From contig SRSI01000013.1 in NCBI GenBank assembly GCA_005656395.1, positions 930,001 to 994,000 of the forward strand: a stretch of DNA of 64,000 bases, in the 5' to 3' direction. The notes under the pieces were generated by a model. The model made no database searches. It worked only from the letters and a program-made list of their open reading frames with translations, and was not told the DNA's origin. This document shows, piece after piece, positions 14,259 through 24,222 of the stretch (positions are counted from its first letter, which is position 1; each line of letters starts with the position of its first letter). Source of the stretch: Strongyloides papillosus. Lineage: Eukaryota > Nematoda > Chromadorea > Rhabditida > Strongyloididae. Position numbers and translations under genes: made by a program.

Positions 14259-14395
14259 TGTAAGGGTTCTCTTACAGCGAGCGCTTGTGTCGACTGATAA
14301 AGAGTGTATCGATCATCTTTTGATTATTGGTCTCCAGTTGTGGTGCTCCAAAAGAACAATCTTTTGATTCTTCGTTCCCTCGTATAGTCAAAATA
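14259..14395. other. Hairpin-rich island, candidate ncRNA or promoter core
   Basis: Base composition departs sharply from the surroundings. A perfect hairpin with a 6-bp stem and 6-nt loop lies at 14259-14276, and a 4-bp stem follows at 14276-14285. A 21-nt unit at 14315-14335 is repeated with 17 matches at 14359-14379. CTTTTG occurs in both copies, and its complement CAAAAG (14349-14354) lies between them, so two mutually exclusive hairpins are possible. I did not recognise it as U1, U2, U4, U5 or U6, 5S, SL RNA or a tRNA. It lies 250-380 bp upstream of vha-8, so a regulatory region is equally possible. The strand is unknown. Confidence 0.35.
14293..14300 (+). promoter_or_regulatory. Candidate GATA-factor site ACTGATAA
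   Basis: ACTGATAA matches the extended site preferred by intestinal GATA factors (ELT-2 type) in nematodes. It lies in the GC-richer island about 340 bp upstream of vha-8, a gene expected to be active in gut-like and excretory tissue. TGATAA alone is common in AT-rich DNA, so this rests on the longer match and its position. Confidence 0.3.
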
Positions 14396-14639
14396 TGATA
14401 TACCATAGACAATATAAATGAGTACAAATAAATATTATAGACATATTTGTTAAATATATTTAATAGTAATAAACATGTAAACTGTTGTTTAAATAGTTAT
14501 AAAAACATCTTAATTTTACATTTTTGCATATAATTTTTTTATGTTATTATCGAACTCAAGTTCCTCTTTTTTCTTTATAATTATATATTATATGTTTTTA
14601 CATTGTAGAAAAACAGTTTCTTCCCTTTAAGCAGACATC

Positions 14640-15425
14640 ATGGGTATCTCTGATAATGAAGTCCAAAAACAACTTAGCCACATGATGGCCTTTATTGAAC
14701 AAGAAGCTAACGAAAAAGCTGAGGAAATCGATGCTAAAGCTGAGGAGGAATACACAATCGAAAAGGTATGTATAATATTTAAAAAAAGTTTATTCTAATA
14801 AATTGTTAGGGTCGTTTGGTTCAACAACAAAGAGCTAAAATTATGGAGTATTATGATAAGAAGAAGAAACAAGTTGTTCTTCAAAAGAAAATTCATTCCT
14901 CAAATATGTTGAATGAGGGGCGTCTCCAATGCCTGAAAGCTCGTGAGGAACATTTATCTAATGTTCTTGAGGAGGCCAGAAGTAATTTATCACAAATTTC
15001 TGGATCAAATAAATATCCAGAAATTCTTAGTGGACTTGTTAAACAAGCTCTCTACCAGATGCTTGAAAGTGAAGTTGAATTGAAATGCCGCAAGCAAGAT
15101 GTTCCCCTCATTAAAGAAATCCTTCCAAAGGCTCTCGATGAATTAGAAAAAGTATGGGGAGATAGAACTAAAGTCCTTATTTCTTCTGATTACCTTCCAG
15201 AGAATAGTGCTGGTGGAGTTGAACTTACCGCCAAAGGAGGAAAGATCAAGGTTACCTCCACATTGGAATCTCGTCTTGATCTTATCGCTAAACAAGTAAG
15301 TTAACTATATCTTTTTGTCTTATCATTTTATATCAATTATCTAATCAATTAATTTTTTCTAGATTACTCCACAAATTCGTACTGCACTCTTTGGTGCCAA
15401 TCCAAATAGAAGTCACTTTGACTAG
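14640..15425 (+). CDS. vha-8: V-type proton ATPase subunit E
   Basis: The exons are 14640..14765, 14810..15295 and 15363..15425, all phase 0, encoding 224 residues, close to the family's usual 226. Subunit E is part of the peripheral stalk joining the cytosolic V1 head to the membrane Vo ring, and so is needed for acidification of endomembranes. The N-terminal half is a long charged helix that begins [18 protein letters not shown] and carries the [17 protein letters not shown] stretch and GRLVQQQR, all highly typical of the family. The C-terminal half holds the globular head contacting V1. Introns are 44 and 67 nt. Codon use is less AT-biased than in most neighbours, consistent with high expression. 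There is no ambiguity of family. Confidence 0.97.
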
Positions 15426-16408
15426 AGAGTTCCTTCAATCGTGTAGCAAAAAATCATTTTCTTCACTTATTATTAATTTCATATGTAAACATACAATTAA
15501 TCAAAACTTAGTTATCAAAAAAGACTTTTTTTGACTTTATGATTATGAAAATTGCTGTTATTTAAATTTCTTATCCAATTCATCAGTAGACATATATTTA
15601 TATATATATATGATAACAAAAAATAATTTTAGAAATCTATTTTCCTTCATATGTAATTAAATTACTTTTTTTTATTTTTTTATACATGTTTTGATAGTCA
15701 AATTCAGAACAATTTCAATAAATGTAAAAAAAATCACACTTGCCAATTAAAAATCTTTCAATTAAAATTGAAATTATAACAAGTATGATTTTATATCAAA
15801 ACTCCATATATTTTTTGTTTGTTTGTTGATATGATATACAATAGATAGAAATTTATTATAAACAGCACTATTTTTCTAAAACTTTTCATACATTATAATG
15901 TCATTTTTTTATTTACCCATAAATTTTAATTTTTATATGTTAACTGTGAATTTTAATATATATTTTTTTTTAAAGAATAAATAAAATTTTACTCGCAAAA
16001 TTTGAATATCTCAAAATAAATGTACTTTTGTACTGTCTTTTTTCAATTTACGAAGTACCTATATTTATCAAGTAAAGGAGTAATGAGTAATTGTATAAAT
16101 AGATGATAACATCTTTTTTTTTTAATTTCATTTTCTGATCAATACAAATTAATGGTATTATAGAATAAATAAATAAATATACTACAAATACTTCTAGATA
16201 GGTAATAGAATATCTATTGGATGGTTACAGACACAAACATATTGTAACTAAAAAAGTTTCAAGTCAAAAAGTATTGCGCAAAAATTTATTTTATTACAAC
16301 TTTTATGCATTTTTAATCTATATATTAAAGGGTATTAGTCAATAGGAAAACATTTGAAGTGTAAATGACTATACAATCTTTTCTATACTTCACAATAATT
16401 TAGATAAT
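15426..16408. other. Intergenic, about 1 kb
   Basis: AT-rich sequence containing the vha-8 3' UTR and the upstream region of the Ly6-like gene. No exon, RNA gene or repeat unit is supported. Confidence 0.5.
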
Positions 16409-16875
16409 ATGATTAGTAAATTCACAACAATATTATTTATTTCATCATTTATGTTAAAGTATACTTTTTCTATAAAATGTTACACTGGGACAAGGTATCA
16501 TATTGGACAGGATGAGATACAAGATGTTGAGGAGTGTAAAGCACCTTTATTTACAATGGATTCATATTGTTATCGTTTTGAAGCTGATGCAACTGTTGAA
16601 AGAGTTGTTAAATTAGGTTGCGCTTCATTAATATGTTCGGTAAGGTTACCTTTTCATGCATTAACCACATTTTACTATTATTGTTTGTAAAATCTTTACA
16701 ATTTACAATATTTTAGGCAATTCGTAATCACTGTGAACATATAAACATGGGACCTTTAAGCGGAAAAATTTGCTGTTGTAATCATAATAACTTTTGTAAT
16801 ATAACTACTCGCAAAACAATTAATATCATCTTAATTTTATTATCACTCTCATCTTTTTATCTTTTAACTTTTTAA
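16409..16875 (+). CDS. Ly6/three-finger-like GPI-anchored surface protein (predicted)
   Basis: There are two exons, 16409..16639 and 16717..16875, phase 0, encoding 129 residues. Residues 1-21 form a signal peptide ending near YTFS. The mature part begins IKCYTG and has ten cysteines, finishing ICCCNHNNFCN. That is a variant of the CC..CN ending of Ly6/uPAR-type three-finger domains, with five instead of the usual four residues between CC and CN. The last 20 residues are hydrophobic with no basic tail, as in GPI-anchored proteins. Nematodes have many such small surface proteins, some acting on neuronal receptors, but the target of this one cannot be inferred. It is convergent with the PEBP gene, with 93 bp between stop codons. 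Confidence 0.75.
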
Positions 16876-16968
16876 ATAAAAAGAAAACAATTTTTTTTTT
16901 GTATTTTAAAGTATAACTTTTTATAAAGATCATTTTTTAAAATATGCTACAAATATTATTAAATTGTT

Positions 16969-17529
16969 TTATCCTTCATGTTTTGCATAAAAAAAGTTAC
17001 CAGCAATTGGTGTATCTAATTTATTTTTCTCCATAAATTGTTTTAAACTCCATTTAGCTCTTGTTGATGGTTTTGGTACATTAACACGACGTCCTTGATG
17101 TTCAAATAAAACGACAATATATCTATGAAGATCAGTTCTTGGTTGGGGTGCTGGTGATCCATAAGCCATTTGATGTTGTCCACCATTAATTCCTTCATTT
17201 ACATTGGATGCTGGAATGTTACAAACAAGCCAATGAAGCCATTCAGCAACAGATGGGTTTTTGCGAGAAAGATTGTCAGGGTCTGAAAAATAATAAATAA
17301 ATAAAGTAATTAATTTAAATAACTTACCAATCATAGCTAAAGTGAAAGTTGATTCAGGATCAGCATTAATATTAAATCTTGGAGCAAATCTAAGATTTCT
17401 TGTATTCATAGTTTGTCCAGGCTGTACTTGGATTCCATCGAAATTTAAGTTTAGTAATTGTTTAGGAGCCTCAGGTAAGATATTTGGAGTAATCTCAGCT
17501 TCAGCAAATTTAGCAGCTAAATCAGACAT
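16969..17529 (-). CDS. Phosphatidylethanolamine-binding (PEBP/RKIP) family protein
   Basis: The exons on the minus strand are 17529..17328 and 17282..16969, joined by a 45-nt intron, giving 171 residues. The family's ligand-pocket motif DPDNLSRKNP (from D68, split by the intron) is followed by the conserved WLHWLVCNIP stretch, then YGSPAPQPRTDLHRYIVVL, the usual glycine-proline loop and LHRY segment. The tail KLDTPIAGNFFYA also matches. PEBPs bind anionic lipid head groups and regulate kinases or proteases; which role applies here is unknown. No signal peptide is seen, so it is probably cytosolic, unlike some secreted nematode relatives. The intron is a multiple of three without a stop, so unspliced message would still be readable and would add 15 residues just before the pocket. 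Confidence 0.93.
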   Translation of the reverse strand: MSDLAAKFAEAEITPNILPEAPKQLLNLNFDGIQVQPGQTMNTRNLRFAPRFNINADPESTFTLAMIGKLFKLITLFIYYFSDPDNLSRKNPSVAEWLHWLVCNIPASNVNEGINGGQHQMAYGSPAPQPRTDLHRYIVVLFEHQGRRVNVPKPSTRAKWSLKQFMEKNKLDTPIAGNFFYAKHEG

Positions 17530-17542
17530 CTTTATCTTTTCA

Positions 17543-17544
17543 CT
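17543..17544 (-). other. Probable splice-leader acceptor of the PEBP gene
   Basis: On the minus strand a T-rich tract ends in TTTTAG 13 bases before the PEBP start codon, with no upstream coding exon. This is the usual arrangement of a trans-splice acceptor in nematodes. Confidence 0.45.
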
Positions 17545-19663
17545 AAAATGAAAATTTTAAAAATGAATAGGTGAAAACTTTTTGAAAGTATAAAAAGGAA
17601 TAATATTTTGTTAAAACTTTGTGGAGTTGAAATATAATATTTTGAGTTATCAATTGAATAAGATATAAATCTTAATCCATCTTTATTTATATTCAAATAT
17701 TTGAACGTGGGTGCCTTAACAACAAATACAAGTAACAATGATAAATCAAATATCATTGAAACACGTAAGCACCAAATGTTTCTAGTGTAACAAACGTGTC
17801 TCTCATATTAAGGAGGATGCCATAATCATTATATAAAAATGATTTTAACATTAATATACATAAGATGTCTTTATTGTTTTATGAGTGTTATCAATTCATT
17901 AATGTAAAAGAGAGTTACTTTAACTGAATATAAAACAATTATTATAAATGTTATTGAATTTTATAATGTACTTTATTAATAATAAAACATCGATATTATT
18001 TAAATGTAAAGGATTTAAGTTTAATGATAAATCTGTACTTTTTTTTACATTAACTAATATTTTGATTCTTCTATTACTTCTTTTTGTAAGTAATGAATAG
18101 ATATTTGTTCGTTCGTTTTATTTAATATTAACTTACCCTGGAAATAAGATGGAATGAGGGGGTTGTAGACAGATTTATCTTTTATAAATTTTAGCGTAGA
18201 TAATTTTTACTATCAATTATTCGAAACTATTTAGTGCTCAAAGTTTATCATTTATTTTTTTGAAACATTGATTTTTAAGTTATATACTTAATTAAATAGA
18301 AAAATATAATTTCTTTGTCAATAATATAGTATAGGAAAGAGTAAATATTCTAAAGTAAATGATTTTTATTAAAAAAATTCCTCAAAATCATATGTTCATA
18401 GAAAAACTTTAACATATTTTTAAGTGATTATTATTAATATATTTTTAAATTTGTTTTAAAAATATTATAAAAAAGAATGATCTTTTTGTCAGAATTTTTA
18501 CTTTCATCAAAATTTCTTTTTGTTCAATAGACAAATCAATCAACTTCACTTTCATGGAAAAAACATAATGAAGAAAAGAAAATGATAAATTAGAAATATT
18601 TTCTTTCCAAAATTTCATTAACTATCACGCCAAAAAGGTAAACATTTTCATTAAAAACAACTTTAAACCTTTACAGTTAGTAAGTAACAAATAAATAACG
18701 AGTTTAAAAGTTCAATAAAATTAAAATTTGATCTTGATATGTTAATATAATATTTGTTGTAAAAAAACTTCCTTGTAATAAAATGTTAATCATATTTTTA
18801 AGGTAAACGTGATATGTTGACAGAAAAATCACTAAACGTCAGTTTAACATTATTCTACATTGTAAATATTTTTGAAAAAAATTAAAAAAGTTTACTTAAT
18901 GTTTAATAAAAATTATCACTATACGTCAATTGTTTTTATCCAACAATAATTTATTACTCCTTAAAAATCGTAAGATAACAATAATAATAACAATAACAAT
19001 AGTATACAAGTTTACAAACGTAAAAATGAATATTAAAAAATTGAGACAATATATCAATTTATTCTTTATTTTCAAAGACAAAAACAAAAACAAAACTATT
19101 GCCTTGAGATTATTATTTTTTATTATTCATGGGGTTTCTCTTTACATTAACTTTTTAACATTCTAATACATGTATACACAATCAGTTAATAATATTTAAC
19201 ATCAAACATGCCCTATTCATTATAATAAATATATTATTTAACCTTCAACTATGAAAAGAATCATTTTCAAAAATAAATTGTTATTATCAAAAAGCAAATG
19301 AACAATTAACTTTAATGACTTTTTTTACATCTTTTTGATCAAACTGTGTATTATTTTTATTCTAAGTAAAAAAACATCTTACTCCTTTGAGTTGACAATA
19401 TATATACAATGAAATATAGCAAATTTTTTTAGTTTATTATTTTAACTTTTTTTTTTAACAAGCTGTTTATATAATGTTAACTTTTGTAAATTATATACAG
19501 AGGTTATTTTAATTTCCTTCTTGTTACAATAATTGTTAAACAAAAATAACTATTGCTATCTATTTATTGAAAGATACAGCAAATATAAATTTTATATTTG
19601 GTAATAAAAGATTTGAAGGTTATACTACTATCGTTATGACACTCCCTCTTTTTTTCTAAATTT
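17545..19663. other. Intergenic, 2.1 kb
   Basis: No supported gene. Hydrophobic ORFs at 17532-17756 (minus) and 18930-19166 (plus) consist of the residues expected from random AT-rich sequence and have no convincing splice partners. Confidence 0.5.
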
Positions 19664-19671
19664 TATATAAA
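19664..19671 (+). promoter_or_regulatory. Candidate TATA box
   Basis: TATATAAA lies 53-60 bp upstream of the start of the small secreted protein at 19724, and a pyrimidine-rich stretch precedes it. The spacing is like that of the TATA boxes before the two eight-cysteine genes. In AT-rich DNA such matches can be accidental. Confidence 0.4.
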
Positions 19672-19723
19672 TTCAAGCTTTTCCATTTTAAAATAACTAC
19701 AATTAGTTTTCCTTTTTAGAAAA

Positions 19724-20292
19724 ATGTTTTCCAAAAATATTTCTTTATGTATTTTATTTTTTACGACTACTTTTGTCATTGTTAACAGTGACCCTGCTTC
19801 TTCTGTCCTAGATATGGCCAAAGGCTTTGGTATTTCTAAACTTTCTGAGTTCTTCGGAAAGAAGGATTTTTCAAGTAAGGATCTTGAACCAAATAATCTA
19901 AAAGTAAGTTGTTTACAAAAAATTGTAAACATGAGCTTTTTAAGGATCTTACTACAAAAGTTTTGATGACTGGAGAATTAATTAATGTACTTACAAAAAG
20001 TAAAAATGATTTGATGAATGTTGCAAATGATCAACAAAAAGGAGCCCTCGCTAAACTTGGTGATGTTAAAAATATTTTCATGAATTTCAAGAAGACAATG
20101 GATGAGAATCCTGGTAGTTTTGCATTACTCAAGGATAACTGGAAATCAGTTGTTGAACAAATATTCAAGGCAAATAATCTACAAGCCCTCGTTCCTCTCC
20201 TTGGAAAAATTAATTCATCATCATCAATCTATTGCGGAATTATAACTCTCCTATTTCCGATTATTGCTGCCTTCATTAATGGGCATTATTAA
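19724..20292 (+). CDS. Small secreted protein of unknown function
   Basis: The best model is 19724..19903 joined to 19945..20292 (41-nt intron, phase 0), encoding 175 residues. An acceptor nine bases earlier, at 19935, would add three residues but would leave a 32-nt intron with a poor acceptor. Residues 1-22 are a signal peptide ending IVNS. The rest is predicted mainly helical and rich in Lys, Asn and Leu. The only cysteine of the mature part lies near the C-terminus, followed by a hydrophobic end (IITLLFPIIAAF) that could be a GPI-attachment signal or a membrane anchor. I do not recognise a family. The TATA-like box and tight gene structure support a real, probably tissue-specific gene. 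Confidence 0.7.
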
Positions 20293-21844
20293 ACTCTAAA
20301 ACAACTATTATCTTTGCAAAATTTTTGTTTTTGACGAACAAAAATAAATAATATCTTATCTTTTATATTAGAAATTAGATAGAAGATAATTTTTTGGGAT
20401 TTTTTAATACATTTTTAACAATAAATGGATAACTGTTGACAGATTTTTGTAATCATATATTAATAAATTCGATTAAATTTATTTCTTTTTTATTTGACTA
20501 TGAAAATAATAACATTATAAATGTAACAAACATTTTAATTCAACTACTTAACGTAATATTTTGTTATGTATTTTATTTAAACATTAAGTTTGCCTTTTTA
20601 AAGTGTTTAGATCTTTAATCAATGTATGATAGAAGTTGTCGTGTGATTTTTAAACTGATATCAAAAAGTTAACAAAAAAAAGACAATAATACGTTATTAT
20701 TCTTTTTTAAACCTTAAAGTATATTTTAAATTAAAATGCTTCTACAATATTTTTCTATTTTTAATTGAAAAGAAGATATTATCTTAGCAATGTTTATATT
20801 GAAATAGATATTGACTTTACCAGTAATCACTTATTTTAAATATAACTTTTTATATAAACAATTAAAAACATTATAAAATCTTTGTAAATAAATAATTTTT
20901 AAAATCATATTATTTTACTCTTCAACATATAGCTTTTAACTTTAGCAGAAAAAAGTGGAAAAAGCTACAGGATAATTACATAATATTATGAAAAAAATAT
21001 TTTCTTCTAGTAAAAAAGAAATATATAACAAATGATATAATAACAAAAAATTATTTCGTTGAAGATAATAGTTGTAGAGATAATATCTATTTTCATCTGT
21101 ATTCTACTATTTTTTCAAGGACCATGTACATTTTACCTGAAAATATTTGGCTGAGTATTATTTATTTAATAAAAAAGAAATAATTTTTAATGAAATTTAT
21201 GATGTGTCAAGATAGTAATAATATTTTATATTGGTAATTGACCAAAATATACAAAAGAAAGATGACTTTAATAGCACAATTAAACATTTTCTTATAAATA
21301 GATATGTTAATAAGAAAATTTATGGCAGATTATTATATAGAATTTTATATTTCAATTAACTACTGTATTGTAATACTAAATTTTCTTTTTTATAAGAAGA
21401 TATGACTATGTTTATATTAATAACTAATCCATAATTATTTTCTAGTCAAATAAAACAACTTTTTTTTTGACAAAGGTTATAAGTATTAATTTAATATTTG
21501 ATATGGAATAAAAGTTATTTAACTATTTTTATATACTTTATAAATCCTTTTTTAGTTGTATTACAGTACAAATATTCCATAATAGATGTTATCAAACAAT
21601 TAAAAAAAACTATTGGAAATTTTTTTAAAATGCATTGTTAATATTAATTAAAACAATATTAATCCTCTAATCATCTATATGAAAAGTTAAAACAACTATT
21701 CATATGGTAGAAAAAAAATATTAAAAAAAGTAATTTTTTATGTTGCTGCTTATATATTTATTTATGTACTCAAAGTAACTAATATTGCATTCTTCAATTG
21801 TAAATGTTGAATAATAATAATTGAAATTAGAGTAAAAAATATAT
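20293..21844. other. Intergenic, 1.5 kb
   Basis: It lies between the 3' end of the small secreted protein gene and the 3' end of the minus-strand eight-cysteine gene. No exon, RNA gene or repeat is supported. Confidence 0.5.
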
Positions 21845-22547
21845 TTATAAAATTCTTGGAGCGCAGCAGACGCATTGAACGAATTTAGATCCTTCCTCTG
21901 GTGGGGCAGCAGCTCCATATGATCCTCCTGCTGGAGAGTGTCCTTGATTATTCTTTGCAACAGGATCAAAGTAGAAGAGGGCTCCAACAATTCTGTCTGA
22001 GGAGGTTGTTAATCCATGTGAAGCAATTTGGCAACATTGATTACATGATCTCCATGAGGTAGCAGCACTGTAACGACAAGCTTGTCTCATAATAGATAAG
22101 TGTCTGTGTTTTCTTGGGAATGGAGCATTATAACCTTGTGGTGGAGCTGATCCATAACCTTGTGGTTGTGATGCTCCATATCCTTGTGGTCCAGGCCCTC
22201 CATATCCTCCTGATGGAACATCATCACCTGGATTATTGTGTTTTTCGACAGCTAATGGGAATGTAGCTTGAACACTGCAGTAGTATGCTAAAAGAAATTA
22301 TAATTACATCTCCATATAATGTGATAGATAAAAACTTACAATCAAAGAAAGGCTTTGGGAAGAATGGGAATGGTGGGAACATTGGTGGGCCAAATGGTGG
22401 TGGACCGAATGGTGGTGGTGGACCAAATGGTGGTGGAGCAAAAGCTGGTGGAGCACCACCATAATTGGAAGCAGCATCTTTTTTGACATCTTCAGCCATA
22501 GAGAGCCCAAGAAGGACAGTTAATACTAAACAGACAAGCTTGTTCAT
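21845..22547 (-). CDS. Pro/Gly-rich secreted eight-cysteine protein, paralogue A
   Basis: The exons on the minus strand are 22547..22340 and 22287..21845 (52-nt intron, phase 1), giving 216 residues. There is a signal peptide (1-18), then a proline-rich run with repeated PPPFGPP units, a QGYG-repeat region (three copies of PQGY near 100-125), and a cysteine-rich C-terminal half. Mature cysteines fall at 73, 140, 151, 154, 155, 208, 210 and 211, i.e. C-x10-C-x2-CC and a terminal C-x-CC. The neighbour at 23151-24116 has the same eight-cysteine framework, the same SNYG, PSGGYGG and GH-PAG blocks and the same intron position. Composition suggests an extracellular or cuticle-like structural protein, but I cannot assign a family. 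Expression is probably high, judging by its less AT-biased codons. Confidence 0.88.
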
Positions 22548-22600
22548 GCTTGCACAATTTAATCTCCAATGAGAGTGATGACTTTTTAAATTTTACCTCA

Positions 22601-22608
22601 TTTATATA
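22601..22608 (-). promoter_or_regulatory. TATA box of paralogue A
   Basis: TATATAAA on the minus strand, 54 bp upstream of the ATG at 22547. It is the counterpart of the box before paralogue B. Confidence 0.5.
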
Positions 22609-23099
22609 TTCCACAAACATTACAATATTTAATTTTTTTACATCAAAAACTATTTAACAAAATTTCTAGATAATAATATATTTTCATACTTCCCCCTTCA
22701 TAAATAACATTAATTGTCTTTTACTAAACATTACACAATTCTCATAATATCATTAAGATAATTTTGTTTAAATATTCATAGAAGAAAAATTACAAAATAT
22801 TCTTTTTAGTGTTTTGAGAATAGATATATACATTCTTGTAATATGATTTTATATACTTTTTATATACATAATCATCTATTATTTTATTTTCATAAACACA
22901 TTATAACTTAAAAATTATTCTAAGAATTAAAACAATTAAACATTTTAATAATAAGAATGTTACATTTTTACAAAATGAAACATTTTAATTCTTGCTATAG
23001 AAAATATGTTAAAATAAAAGTTATTTAGTTGATTGTAAAGTATTATAAAAAAAATTTTAGTTTAATTCTTTTTTACAAAAAAATGAATCATTTTTAAGG

Positions 23100-23107
23100 T
23101 ATATAAG
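23100..23107 (+). promoter_or_regulatory. TATA box of paralogue B
   Basis: TATATAAG, 44-51 bp upstream of the ATG at 23151, at nearly the same distance as the box of the divergent paralogue. Confidence 0.5.
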
Positions 23108-23150
23108 ATGATTGAAAATTCATACTTTTCATCAGTCGAGCTTCGACAGC

Positions 23151-24116
23151 ATGGCTTTAGATAACTTGACAACTATTTTGCTTGTTGCCTTGTGTGCCTC
23201 ATTTTTGATGGCAACAGATGTAAGTTAATGAATACTTCATTTATTATTTTTGATTATCATATTCTACTTTTCTAGGACAATACAAAGAATGATACTGCTT
23301 CCAATTATGGTTCTGCTCCTGCCCAACCATATCAAGCTCCACCACCATTCTTTCCTCCAATGGGTTTTCCACCAATGTTTGGACCTCCAGTATTCCCAAC
23401 TCTTCTTGATGGTAAATTTATAACTTAATTTAATTTGCATTTCCTTTATAGATCATATCTGCGATGACCGTGCTGGAGTTTTAATCACAAACTTTGAAAA
23501 AGATCTTGTAAATAATGCTCCATCAGGAGGATACGGAGGTAATGGCGCTTATGATCCAGCACATGGTCCAGCTCCACACCATGGCCCATTCAATCCATTC
23601 CATATGCACGGAAATTCAAGACGTTTTATGTGTGCTGATATAGCTGCAACTGATTTACATTCTTGCAACGTTTGCTGTCGTATTGCTCCACGTATTGATA
23701 GATCAATTAAAGAACAAGATGTTTATGGTGTTATTGTTGATACTTTACAATTAGCCGAACCAAATGATAATAATGAAGGACATACTCCAGCAGGTTCTTA
23801 CAGAAAGAAGAGATATGCAGGTGTAGGTGCTGATCCAGAAATCCCACCACCAGTTGCTCCAGCTCCACCAGATTTTGTACCAAAAGTACCAGCAAAGAAT
23901 CTCAAATGTATTTGTTGTATGCCAAGAAGACGTACTCTTCTTCCAGTTCCAGGACCATTCCCACCACCACCACCACCAGCATTCCCAATTTTCCCACACT
24001 TCCCACAATACCCACAATTCCAACCTGGATATGGACCACAAGGTGGATATGGACAAGCACCACAAAATGGATATGGTCAAGCCCCACAACCATCATATTC
24101 TCAAACATCATATTAA
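23151..24116 (+). CDS. Pro/Gly-rich secreted eight-cysteine protein, paralogue B
   Basis: The exons are 23151..23219, 23276..23411 and 23452..24116, encoding 289 residues. A signal peptide occupies about residues 1-22. A proline-rich segment (PPPFFPPMGFPPMFGPP) follows, then cysteines at 72, 129, 140, 143, 144, 221, 223 and 224 with the same spacing pattern as the divergent neighbour. Between the cysteine blocks lies RKKRYAGVG, a possible furin-type cleavage site that paralogue A lacks. The glycine/tyrosine repeats (GYGQAP units) sit at the C-terminus here, but in the middle in paralogue A. Intron 2 is at the same place and phase as the single intron of paralogue A, so the two share ancestry; intron 1 is specific to this gene. 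The function is probably extracellular and structural, by composition only. Confidence 0.88.
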
Positions 24117-24222
24117 AAGGGAAATCAATATATAAGGAACAATATTAATGTGATTTATTTAGTTACTTTTTATAAGAATTAATATAAATAAATGGATTAT
24201 TCATTTTTAGTATTTTATTTGT

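Larger units (their letters stand above)
13464..14639. other. Ror-vha-8 intergenic region
   Basis: The first 800 bases are plain AT-rich sequence, probably the Ror 3' UTR and terminator. The part at 14259-14395 is clearly less AT-rich and is described separately. A T-rich tract ending in AAG/CAG lies within ten bases of the vha-8 start, consistent with a splice-leader acceptor. Confidence 0.5.
22548..23150. other. Shared divergent promoter region of the eight-cysteine pair
   Basis: A 603-bp gap between two start codons pointing away from each other. A TATA box stands about 50 bp before each start. The middle is AT-rich with no other site I can name. Shared regulation of the pair is an inference from the arrangement. 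Confidence 0.5.

Noticed and set aside
17532..17756. Minus-strand hydrophobic ORF just upstream of PEBP, a possible signal-peptide exon
   Set aside because: No usable donor joins it to PEBP in frame, and PEBP already has its own acceptor and ATG.
22304..24111. Several overlapping His- or Trp-rich ORFs over the two eight-cysteine genes
   Set aside because: They are out-of-frame or antisense readings of proline/glycine repeats.
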